23,144 nucleotides of DNA from contig JBGCEZ010000103.1 of assembly GCA_045106735.1 (NCBI GenBank), positions 1-23,144 of the forward strand, given 5' to 3'. The notes under the pieces are model-generated. The model saw only the letters and a program-made list of their open reading frames with translations. It had not been told where the DNA came from and did not search any database. This document shows positions 15,709 to 23,144 of the stretch, piece after piece. This stretch comes from JBGCEZ01 sp045106735. GTDB taxonomy: Bacteria; Planctomycetota; Phycisphaerae; Phycisphaerales; SM1A02. The position numbers were made by a program, and so were the translations under genes. Position 1 is the stretch's first letter, and every line of letters starts with the position of its first letter.

Positions 15709-16380
15709 ATGGCCAACGCCACGGCCGGCGTGAGCGGATCGCCGGCCGATCGCTCGTACGGCCGACACGCGGGCCCCACGGCCCAGCAAGCTGGACATGA
15801 GGCGGCGGCCGGACGTGACCATCAGTCGGGCCAGCCGAGTGGGCATCCGAGTGGGCAGCCATTCGGTCATCCGATCGGGCACCAGCCTGAACATCAGCCC
15901 GGCCACCGCGGCCCCGACACCGCGTCGAAGTCCGTGTCCGCGACCGGCAACGCCCCGCGGCTCCGTCTGCTGCTGGCCCGCGAGCGCAGTGCCGAGTTCG
16001 ATCGCTTCGGCGACCTGCTCGAGCCCATGGGCATCCAGTCGATCGCCACTGGCTGCGGCGAGGAAGCGGCAGACCTGATTCGCCGCGAGCCCGTGCACGT
16101 GGCCGTCGTCGACTGGGCCATGCCCCTGCGATCCGGCGACCGACGCTCCGGCCCGGCTGGCGAACGCCTGCTGCAATTGCTCCGCCGCCTTGAGCCGGCC
16201 CCGCCGACGATCGTCGTGCGGCCGCGCCAAGCGATGCGGCGCGAACACGTCCGCGGCCTGCACGCCGCCCTCCGCGAGGGTGCGTTCGCCGTCGTCGACC
16301 AACCGATTGACCTCGAGATGCTGCTGGAAGTCCTCCGCCGCATCCTCGTTCGACATTACCGCGGGCATTGGCCCGTCTGA
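15709..16380 (+). CDS. Degenerate receiver-domain protein with His/Gly/Pro repeat linker
   Basis: 223 residues from ATG 15709 (GGGGAG about ten bases upstream); ATG 15646 in the same frame is the alternative start. Residues 1-80 are polar and disordered, with an imperfect repeat of G-[QH]-P-x (about 41-67; SGQPSGHPSGQPFGHPIGHQ and onward) rich in His. Residues 84-215 resemble a response-regulator receiver: beta-1 RLRLLLA, the phospho-acceptor Asp135 in VAVVDWAMP, beta-4 TIVV, and beta-5 AFAVVDQPIDLEMLLEVLRRIL. The acidic pair expected after beta-1 is absent (ARERSAEF) and the conserved Lys before Pro is Gln198, so normal phosphorylation is doubtful. No output domain follows. It is directly upstream of groES, with a terminator-like hairpin between. 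Confidence 0.72.
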   Translation: MANATAGVSGSPADRSYGRHAGPTAQQAGHEAAAGRDHQSGQPSGHPSGQPFGHPIGHQPEHQPGHRGPDTASKSVSATGNAPRLRLLLARERSAEFDRFGDLLEPMGIQSIATGCGEEAADLIRREPVHVAVVDWAMPLRSGDRRSGPAGERLLQLLRRLEPAPPTIVVRPRQAMRREHVRGLHAALREGAFAVVDQPIDLEMLLEVLRRILVRHYRGHWPV

Positions 16381-16388
16381 GTTTCCCA

Positions 16389-16425
16389 CTCGCGAACCGG
16401 CAAGCGTGCCGCTCGCGAGCTTTTT
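16389..16425 (+). terminator. Strong hairpin with T-tract just before groES
   Basis: CTCGCGA (16389-16395) pairs with TCGCGAG (16413-16419), and an inner CGGCA / TGCCG stem closes an AGCG tetraloop; CTTTTT follows. This is a textbook rho-independent terminator for the receiver-like gene. It ends 37 bases before the groES ATG, so it could instead act as an attenuator or leader element of the chaperonin mRNA. It is not a CIRCE element. Confidence 0.75.
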
Positions 16426-16462
16426 CCCGACGCACATGCTTCAACGGAGCGCGAGACACGCC

Positions 16463-16753
16463 ATGAAGGTTCGACCCCTCGGAGACAAGATCATCGTTCG
16501 GCGCGACAAGGCGACCGATCGCACCGACAGCGGCATTTTCCTGCCGGAGTCGGCCAAGGACAAGCCGAAGCAGGGCACGATCGTGGCCACCGGCAGCGGC
16601 CTGCTCAACAAGGACACCGGCGAGTACATGCCGTTCACCGTGTCCAAGGGCGATGCCGTCCTGTTCACCAGCTACGCCGGCACCGAAATCAAGATTGACG
16701 GCGAAGAGATGTTGATCATGACCGAGGCCGACATCCTCGCCGTCGTCGACTGA
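16463..16753 (+). CDS. groS: Co-chaperonin GroES (Cpn10)
   Basis: 96 residues, the normal length for GroES. It starts MKVRPLGDKIIVRRDKATDRT, has the mobile-loop region TDSGIFLPESAKDKPKQGTI (21-40), the roof-loop region and the C-terminal EMLIMTEADILAVVD. GroES forms the heptameric lid of the GroEL cavity in the cytosol. The ATG is preceded by GGAG at a rather long 13-base spacing and a GAG at about seven. It is the first gene of a four-gene unit ending with groEL. No CIRCE operator (TTAGCACTC-N9-GAGTGCTAA) and no clear promoter is visible in the short leader, so heat-shock control is not evident from the sequence. Confidence 0.96.
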   Translation: MKVRPLGDKIIVRRDKATDRTDSGIFLPESAKDKPKQGTIVATGSGLLNKDTGEYMPFTVSKGDAVLFTSYAGTEIKIDGEEMLIMTEADILAVVD

Positions 16754-16786
16754 TCCCCCACTTTCCCCCGGCTACGTGAGAACGAC

Positions 16787-17011
16787 ATGGAACGCGGACC
16801 GCTGCTGCACATCCTGGAAGGGATGAAGAACACCTCGATGGAACTCGACCTCGTCCTGATGGGCGAAGACGATCCCATTGAGGTTCGCAACGTCGTCGAC
16901 GTGGAAACGCTCATGAGCTCCAACGGGCTCAAGATCACCACCAAGCAGAACTACATCTGGCTCGACGCGTCGCACGTGTCGGCCGCATGGCAGGCTCGCG
17001 TCGACGTCTGA
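16787..17011 (+). CDS. Small protein of unknown function inside the groES-groEL operon (1)
   Basis: 74 residues, 33 bases after groES. Codon choice is strongly C/G in third position, as in the neighbouring genes, and the composition is normal for a soluble protein, so I consider it real. It begins MERGPLLHILEGMKN (amphipathic helix), then alternating strand-like stretches MELDLVLMGEDD, EVRNVVDVETL, LKITTKQNYIWLDASHVSAAW. This looks like a short helix plus a small beta-barrel or SH3/Sm-like sheet, but I recognise no family. There is no signal peptide or membrane segment. The Shine-Dalgarno is weak (GTGAGAA). It shares a C-terminal pattern with the next gene (Tyr, then DAxxV). A chaperonin-related role is inferred from position only. 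Confidence 0.75.
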   Translation: MERGPLLHILEGMKNTSMELDLVLMGEDDPIEVRNVVDVETLMSSNGLKITTKQNYIWLDASHVSAAWQARVDV

Positions 17012-17062
17012 CCCGGCCCGCTTTCCTTTCGCTTTCCCCCCGCCCCCGCAGGACTCCTCCAC

Positions 17063-17287
17063 GTGAGCATGACGAGCGAGCAGCTCCGAGACGCCTTGGC
17101 CGACCTCGACGGCATCCGCGACGTGCGGATCGAGTTCGATCACGCCAATGCATGCGTCGTCACCAAGGCACTGCTCGTCCCGGTCGAGAAGGACCGGATC
17201 GTCAAGCTGACCGACGGGGCGCGGGAATACATGGTGGACGCGGCCCGCGTGGCGTGGGTCGAGATCGGACCCCGGTTCTCCGGCTAA
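17063..17287 (+). CDS. Small protein of unknown function inside the groES-groEL operon (2)
   Basis: 74 residues from GTG 17063, which has AGGA nine bases upstream; an ATG two codons later is the alternative. Layout: an N-terminal helix (TSEQLRDALADLDGI), then short strands VRIEFDHA, ACVVTKALLVPVE, RIVKLTDG, REYMVDAARVAWVEIG, predicted as a small beta-barrel-like fold. The KLTDG...YMVDAxRVAWVEI segment resembles Sm/SH3-like small barrels in pattern, but I cannot assign a family. It lies 51 bases after the first small gene and 69 before groEL, all on the same strand. Equal length and similar layout to the first small ORF suggest an old duplication. No function can be named. Confidence 0.77.
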   Translation: MSMTSEQLRDALADLDGIRDVRIEFDHANACVVTKALLVPVEKDRIVKLTDGAREYMVDAARVAWVEIGPRFSG

Positions 17288-17356
17288 TCCGCCGGCTCAG
17301 GCCGCACCCGTCCACCACCCCAAACGACTGACCCACTCTTCGGAGAGAACTGAATC

Positions 17357-18994
<1,638 letters not shown>

Positions 18995-19005
18995 TCCAAG
19001 CGGGC

Positions 19006-19024
19006 TCCGTCCCTCGCGGACGGA
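19006..19024 (+). other. Hairpin just after groEL
   Basis: TCCGTCC (19006-19012) and GGACGGA (19018-19024) form a 7-bp perfect stem with a CTCGC loop, twelve bases after the groEL stop. There is no T-tract, so it may protect the 3' end of the transcript rather than terminate it. Confidence 0.5.
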
Positions 19025-19096
19025 ACCGGCTCCCAGATGACTCCGCCTTGCCCGCCCCGCAAAGGGATCCGGCGGCGAGGCGGGGTTTCGAATGAC

Positions 19097-19144
19097 CCGC
19101 GGGGTCGCGAGCTTGCAAGAGCCCGCGGCCCCGCGGTTCTTTTT
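19097..19144 (+). terminator. Rho-independent terminator of the groES-groEL operon
   Basis: CCGCGGGG (19097-19104) pairs with CCCCGCGG (19129-19136), with CTTG / CAAG as a possible inner stem; TTCTTTTT follows. It lies about 100 bases after the groEL stop and ten bases before the first ATG of the chemoreceptor remnant. Confidence 0.82.
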
Positions 19145-19153
19145 GCGCGGCCG

Positions 19154-20571
19154 ATGACGGCGGGCGTTCTCGCCCGCGCGGCCCTGGTCACCATGACCGT
19201 GGTGGCCATGGTGGCCGGCGTGGCCGGCGTCTCGGGGCCCCGCACGCTTGAGGCTCGGCACCAGGCCGAACTTCTCGTGCACCAACCGGCGATGGAAGAC
19301 CTGCTCGAAGCCGATCGCGACCTGCACCAAGCCTTGGTGGCCGATCGCATCCTGTCGTTCGGGAATCCAACGACCGAACAACGAGACGCGCTCGAACTGA
19401 CGCGTCGCGAGAACCTCCAGCAAGCGGAAGATTGATTCGGCCGCACCGCCGATCGCGTGGAGGGGGCGGCATGAGACACGGTCTGGCGCGCTCGATACAC
19501 CGCGGGGGCGACCGCCTGGCGCACGGTCAATGCGCGGGCCCATGCCGCCGCCCGGGGGAACGATGTCGCCCTGCTGTACACGGTGAACGTCGCCATGGCC
19601 GCAACGTTCGTCGCGGCCTTCGGACTGAGCATCTCTGCCGTATGACGTTTGCGGCGCACGCTTGTGCGTCCCCTCGACCAAGTGACGTCTCGACTCCGCG
19701 GATTCGCCGATCGCAATGGCGACGTCTCCGGTCGCCTGCGGGCGGATGGCCCATCCGAGGTTGCGGCCCTGTCCAACGCCTTCAACGCCTTCGCCAACCA
19801 ACCGCAGGCAACGATGGCCGCGGCACTCGATCAGTCACACTCGCTCCCCATCCGCTCGACCGCCCTGGAAGCAGCGGCCAGCTCGCTCGCCGCCGAGACC
19901 ACGCAGCAAGCCGAGGCCGTCCATCATGTCCGCACGGCGATCGTGGAAACCGACACCGCCGTTGATGTGGCGAGCGAACTGCGGCAGCGGCTGGGCGACC
20001 GCGTGACCCTCGGTCGCACCACCGGACAGGCCGGGCAGACGGCCTCGGCCGAACGCCCCCGCACGATGGAAGGCGTGGCCGCCGCATCGGACGAGGTCAG
20101 TCGGATCATCACGCTGATCGATGGGTTCGCGTTCCAGACCACCCTGCTGGCCCTCAATGCAGAGGTGGAAGCGGCCCGGGCCGGCGAGGCGGGGCGGGGC
20201 GCGGCTTTGCGGTCGTGGCCGACGGGGTACGCACCTTGGCCGGCCGCTGTGCGGACGCCGTCAGCAGCACCCGACTGACCTTCCAGCGATCGGCCGAGGG
20301 ACACGAGGCGGCCCTCTGCACCGCGGAACTGATGAGCGTGATCGTCTCGGTGACCGAGATGATCGGGACGGAGCTCGACGAACCCTCGGCCGCCCACCAG
20401 CAACAACGCCAGACCTGCGAGAGCGCTCGCGCGAGCATGACGTCCCCCGCCGCGGCCGGCGGCTCGATCACCGCCCCGGCCGACCGCTTGGATGCCCTGT
20501 CCCACCAAACGGCCCAAGCGGCCGCGGCGCTCGCGTCGGCGGCGTCGCGACTCGAATTCCCGGACGGCTGA
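19154..20571 (+). pseudogene. Decayed methyl-accepting chemotaxis protein (MCP) gene
   Basis: The remnants lie in the order of a transmembrane chemoreceptor. TM1 (LVTMTVVAMVAGVAGVSG) comes first, then a 4HB_MCP-like ligand domain (LLEADRDLHQALVADRILSF...RRENLQQAED). TM2 follows (VAMAATFVAAFGLSISAV), then HAMP (RTLVRPLDQVTSRLRGFADR) and the signalling hairpin (IITLIDGFAFQTTLLALNAE then VEAARAGEAGRG). One frame carries all of this up to about 20200 but holds three TGA codons at 19433, 19472 and 19643. The last part (FAVVADGVRTLAG onward, to the TGA at 20569) is in another frame. Removing one copy of the tandem GGGGC-GGGGC at 20191-20200 restores GEAGRGFAVVAD, so a 5-bp duplication caused the shift. 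At least two stops fall where Arg is expected, consistent with CGA to TGA. No chemotaxis gene is nearby. Confidence 0.85.
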
Positions 20572-20603
20572 GCATCGCGACGCCCCCGACGGCGTTGCGC
20601 CCC

Positions 20604-20647
20604 AAAAACGACAGCGGCCCCGCGAGTCGAAACTCACGGGGCCGCTG
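20604..20647 (-). terminator. Rho-independent terminator of the DUF11 lipoprotein gene
   Basis: CAGCGGCCCCG (20612-20622) pairs perfectly with CGGGGCCGCTG (20637-20647); an inner GAGT / ACTC stem closes a CGAA loop. On the minus strand TCGTTTTTGGGG follows. It is 75 bases after the stop at 20722. Confidence 0.9.
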
Positions 20648-20721
20648 ATTCAGTCTCAGTGCTTCGGGATTGTCAGGCCGGAGCCTGCCTCACCCGAGGT
20701 GCATCGAGCTCGAGGTCAACA

Positions 20722-22389
20722 TCAGTTGTAGACGTTGGTGGCCTCGGTCTCGTTCACCGAGCGGGTCAGCTCATCGCTGGTCATGTCGACCGCGAAGCGG
20801 ACGTCGCCCGCACCCACACCACGGACGCGGATGCGCCACTCAGCGACCTCGCCCGGCAGCAGGACCGGGACGGGATCACAGGCGATGGTGGCACCACGGA
20901 TGTCGGCGCGAGTCGTGCCGGTGGCCGAGACGGCCTCCTGCGTGTCCTCGAGCGTGGCCACGATGCGAACGTTGGTGTCGCGGGCCGTACCCTGGTTGGT
21001 CACGGTGATGACGTAGATGGTCTCTTCGCCAACCTGGACCGGGTCGATCTCGTCGATGACCTCAAGGAGGATCGCGGGGATGCCCTTGACCTCAGTGTTG
21101 CAGGTGCTGGCCGCGGCGTCCGAGCAGAACGCGTTGGCGGTGATCACGCTCTCGTAAGAGCCGATCGCGGCGGGGCTCACGCAGGACTCGAGCACGACTT
21201 CCTGGCCGGGGGCCAGGGTGCCGAGCGACCAGGTGACGTTGTTGCCGACCGAAGCGCCACCGTTGGAAGCGCTGCGGAAGCTGGTGCCAGCCGGGAGGTT
21301 CTGGGTGATGACGGTGTCGCGGGCTTCACCATCGCCGATGTTGCGAACGACGATGTCGTAGCAGATCGGACGGTTGGCGTACTGCTCGCCACGGCACTCG
21401 TGGCTGATCTCGAGCATGGGCTTGACAACGCGGGTGTTGACGGTGCCCGAGTCGGCCGAGAGGCCGTCACCCGAAACGGTCGCGGTGTTGCTGAAGTTAC
21501 CCGTGCGGGTGGCTTCGGCGACGGCCGCGAAGTTGCGGGACTCGCCCGGATCAAGACGATCGATCATCGCGCTGATGACGCTCGAACCGTCGGCGGCACG
21601 GAGGCCGTCCTGCAGGTCGTCACGCAGCTCGAGACCACGGACGGTGGCCGTACCGGTGTTCGACACGGTCATCGTGTAGTTGATCGGCTCGCACTCGAGG
21701 ACCTCGGCAGGTCCGCTCTTGGTCAGCTCGATGGCCGGACGCACGACCGGGACGGTCGCGCAGAGGGTCGAGTTGTAGCTGACGCTGGCGCAGGTACCGA
21801 CTTCACCTTCAGCGTCGGCCTGGGCCTCAACGCGGATGGTGCGCTGCTCGCCGGGGGCGAGCGAGCCGAGGTTCCAAGTCGCGCCGCCCATCGACATGTC
21901 CGCCGAGGGATCAGCACCGAGCATCCGCATACCCGCGTTGGGGGCATCGTTGACGGTGACCGACTCGAGGGTCAGGCCAGTGAGGTTGGTGACGATGATC
22001 TCGTACGAGAACGGCGAGCCGGCGCGAACCTGCGTCGGGAAGCCCTTCTCGATGCCGACGGCGCTGGTGGACGCGTCGCCGGTGGGGTACGCCATACGGA
22101 CGTACTGCATGTCCTCGGAGGAGGACATCATGGGCCAGTTGCGGTTGGCCGAGCCCGAGCTGCTCGAGCCCGCGCCGTCCCAGTTGTAGCCCGAGCCGCT
22201 GGCGCTGTCGCCGGAGGCCATGGCATCACCACCGCCGGTGGCGGGGGCCATGTCGCTTCCACCCGCGTAGGTGGCTGAATCTGAACCCGACATTCCGTCG
22301 GTGACCCGGTTCTGGTTGCTGCAGCCGACGAGTGCGGCGGCGGCGAGCCAAGAACCGGCAAACGTGAGCATGCCAGTGCTGCTTCGCAT
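20722..22389 (-). CDS. DUF11-repeat lipoprotein
   Basis: 555 residues from ATG 22389, which has AGGAG nine bases upstream; upstream in-frame codons are not used. The signal ends in a lipobox (AAAALVGC), with Cys23 as lipid anchor. A Ser/Gly/Asp/Ala-rich tether (about 24-95) follows, then four DUF11-type Ig-like domains. They are recognised by the recurring S/NYxIxVTNxGxxxxxxVxxxDxL strand pattern: SYEIIVTNLTGLTLESVTVN, NYTMTVSNTGTATVRGLEL, CYDIVVRNIGDGEARDTVIT and YVITVTNQGTARDTNVRIVA. LGSLAPGEQ / LGTLAPGQE turns mark the domain ends. Nine Cys besides Cys23 suggest disulphides in an oxidising compartment. OmcB-like and planctomycete surface proteins use such repeats; an envelope structural or adhesive role is inferred. 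It is monocistronic as far as visible. Confidence 0.88.
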   Translation of the reverse strand: MRSSTGMLTFAGSWLAAAALVGCSNQNRVTDGMSGSDSATYAGGSDMAPATGGGDAMASGDSASGSGYNWDGAGSSSSGSANRNWPMMSSSEDMQYVRMAYPTGDASTSAVGIEKGFPTQVRAGSPFSYEIIVTNLTGLTLESVTVNDAPNAGMRMLGADPSADMSMGGATWNLGSLAPGEQRTIRVEAQADAEGEVGTCASVSYNSTLCATVPVVRPAIELTKSGPAEVLECEPINYTMTVSNTGTATVRGLELRDDLQDGLRAADGSSVISAMIDRLDPGESRNFAAVAEATRTGNFSNTATVSGDGLSADSGTVNTRVVKPMLEISHECRGEQYANRPICYDIVVRNIGDGEARDTVITQNLPAGTSFRSASNGGASVGNNVTWSLGTLAPGQEVVLESCVSPAAIGSYESVITANAFCSDAAASTCNTEVKGIPAILLEVIDEIDPVQVGEETIYVITVTNQGTARDTNVRIVATLEDTQEAVSATGTTRADIRGATIACDPVPVLLPGEVAEWRIRVRGVGAGDVRFAVDMTSDELTRSVNETEATNVYN

Positions 22390-22747
22390 CTTTATAGGCT
22401 CCTTTGCCTCGTCCACGTACGCGGCATCCAGCCGGCGGCGACCCACACGTGTCGCCTTGATCAATAACTTGACCGACCGAACCGCTTCAAAATCCTGACC
22501 GGGTCCTTTTCAGGCGGATGTCCCGGCGTCAGGGAATGACCACTCATCCGCGGGCGTTGGACGTACGACGCCCGCGATTCTCGAGTGCTCCCACACCCCC
22601 AGCTCAGAATGGCCCGCCACGAGGGCAGGCCGGGTTGCACGATAACGACGGTTTCTGTCGATTGCCACCGATCCGCGGGGTCCGTTCGGGTGGGTTCCGA
22701 CACTTCCGCGCAGTTGGTCGCATTTGGCCATGCGCCGTCGGTCTTTA
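22390..22747. other. Intergenic region with a long inverted repeat
   Basis: 358 bases. A 9-bp perfect inverted repeat CGCGGGCGT (22549-22557) / ACGCCCGCG (22568-22576) with a 10-base spacer could be the 3' end of the DUF669-like transcript (no T-tract) or an operator. Nearer the lipoprotein gene, at about 22457-22490, there is an AT-richer patch with a TTGATCAA palindrome and, on the minus strand, TTGAAG followed by TATTGA at near-promoter spacing; this is the most likely promoter zone, but the match is poor. I see no credible small gene. Confidence 0.45.
22399..22403 (-). promoter_or_regulatory. Ribosome binding site fixing the DUF11 lipoprotein start
   Basis: AGGAG on the minus strand, nine bases before the ATG at 22389; it agrees with the lipobox position and rules against the longer frame starting at 22464. 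Confidence 0.7.
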
Positions 22748-23144
22748 TCAGAACGGGATATCTTCTTCGTCGATCGGGGCATGCGCGGCCGCTGGGGCCG
22801 TCGCTCGACCGCCCCCGCCACCTCCGCCGCCGCCGCCGTGATCCGGCTGGGTGGGAATGCCGCCAGCCCGCAGAAACTCATCGACTCGGTTTTTGTCGGG
22901 GTAGCCGTCGGTGCCCTCTTCGATCACCAGTCGGGCCCGAACCTTCGCCCCTCGGCAGTCGGCTTCGGTGAGCCGGCCGCGGTTGAAGGTGTCCAGCAGG
23001 CCCGCGGCCTCGCAGAACTGCTTGATCTTGAACATCGCCGCCTCGGTGGCCACGAGGTACTCGCGGATGATCGATCCGGAGTGGCCGCTGGGCTCGAGTT
23101 CCAGGGCGATCATCGGGTTGCCCTTGCTGGACACCCGCTCTTCC
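22748..23144 (-). CDS. DUF669-like protein with SSB-like C-terminal tip (5' end beyond window)
   Basis: About 132 codons are visible. The frame is open to the right edge (EER upstream of the GTG at 23134), so the real start lies outside the window. The core reads SSKGNPMIALELEP ... GSIIREYLVATEAAMFKIKQ, FCEAAGLLDTFN, DCRGAKVRARLVIEEG, KNRVDEFL. This order matches the DUF669 pattern (substrate-like strand, helix with FCEAxGL, then a GxxxxxxLxIEE strand and NRV) found in phage and some bacterial proteins linked to DNA recombination or repair. A run of ten glycines and an Ala-rich spacer lead to IDEEDIPF at the C-terminus, nearly identical in form to the acidic tip of single-stranded DNA-binding proteins that recruits partner enzymes. 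No other phage-like gene is in the window. Confidence 0.72.
   Translation of the reverse strand, partial: EERVSSKGNPMIALELEPSGHSGSIIREYLVATEAAMFKIKQFCEAAGLLDTFNRGRLTEADCRGAKVRARLVIEEGTDGYPDKNRVDEFLRAGGIPTQPDHGGGGGGGGGGRATAPAAAHAPIDEEDIPF

Noticed and set aside
16381..16462. CIRCE (HrcA) operator upstream of groES
   Set aside because: The inverted repeat present does not match TTAGCACTC-N9-GAGTGCTAA, and it is followed by a T-tract as in a terminator.
19433..19645. Selenocysteine or Trp recoding of the three in-frame TGA codons in the MCP frame
   Set aside because: The positions fit ordinary Arg or other codons in the family, there is no sign of a SECIS-like hairpin, other genes here use TGA as a normal stop, and a separate frameshift shows that the gene is dead.
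20659..22278. Plus-strand open frame of 539 codons antisense to the DUF11 gene
   Set aside because: It is a shadow of the lipoprotein gene; repetitive Val/Gly/Asp/Arg composition mirrors the DUF11 repeats.

Overview
The window is a GC-rich bacterial chromosomal segment, most likely from a planctomycete of the Phycisphaerae type. The main clue is a secreted hydrolase with a planctomycete-style dockerin-like domain: two CPPDLSGNG / CPADLNGDD calcium loops, each followed by a short helix. Secreted and lipoprotein genes with Ala-rich signals, a DUF11-repeat lipoprotein, DUF4190 proteins, and scattered (not dcw-clustered) murD and asnS fit the same picture. The taxonomic call is an inference from gene content. 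I saw no rRNA, tRNA, CRISPR array or insertion sequence.

Left part (1-12252): every gene is on the minus strand. From right to left these are a DUF4190-type protein (11521-12252), a non-coding gap with a 55-bp tandem duplication and a GGGAT array, two more DUF4190-type proteins, mlaF (ABC ATPase), mlaD (MCE-domain protein) and an exported lipase-like alpha/beta hydrolase. Overlaps and short gaps suggest that 10996 to 5570 is one lipid-transport or envelope operon. No MlaE permease is visible. Next comes a two-gene unit: a dockerin-bearing alpha/beta hydrolase translationally coupled to a secreted protein of unknown function, closed by a clear terminator. Then a LOG-family nucleotide hydrolase overlaps a lipoprotein gene that runs off the left edge.

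Middle (12346-15172): murD (+) and asnS (-) converge with a single base between their stop codons. A 536-bp gap follows.

Right-centre (15709-18994): a degenerate receiver-domain protein with a His/Gly/Pro repeat linker lies directly upstream of the chaperonin operon. A strong terminator-like hairpin separates them, ending only 37 bases before the groES start codon. The operon is groES, two 74-codon ORFs of unknown function, then groEL. The two small ORFs look like real genes and may be distant paralogues. This is the least familiar arrangement in the window and my main candidate for an undescribed accessory system.

Right end (19154-23144): a decayed chemoreceptor (MCP) gene with three in-frame TGA codons and a frameshift traceable to a 5-bp duplication. 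It is followed by a convergent DUF11-repeat lipoprotein with its own terminator and ribosome binding site, and a partial DUF669-like gene whose product ends in an SSB-like acidic DIPF tip.
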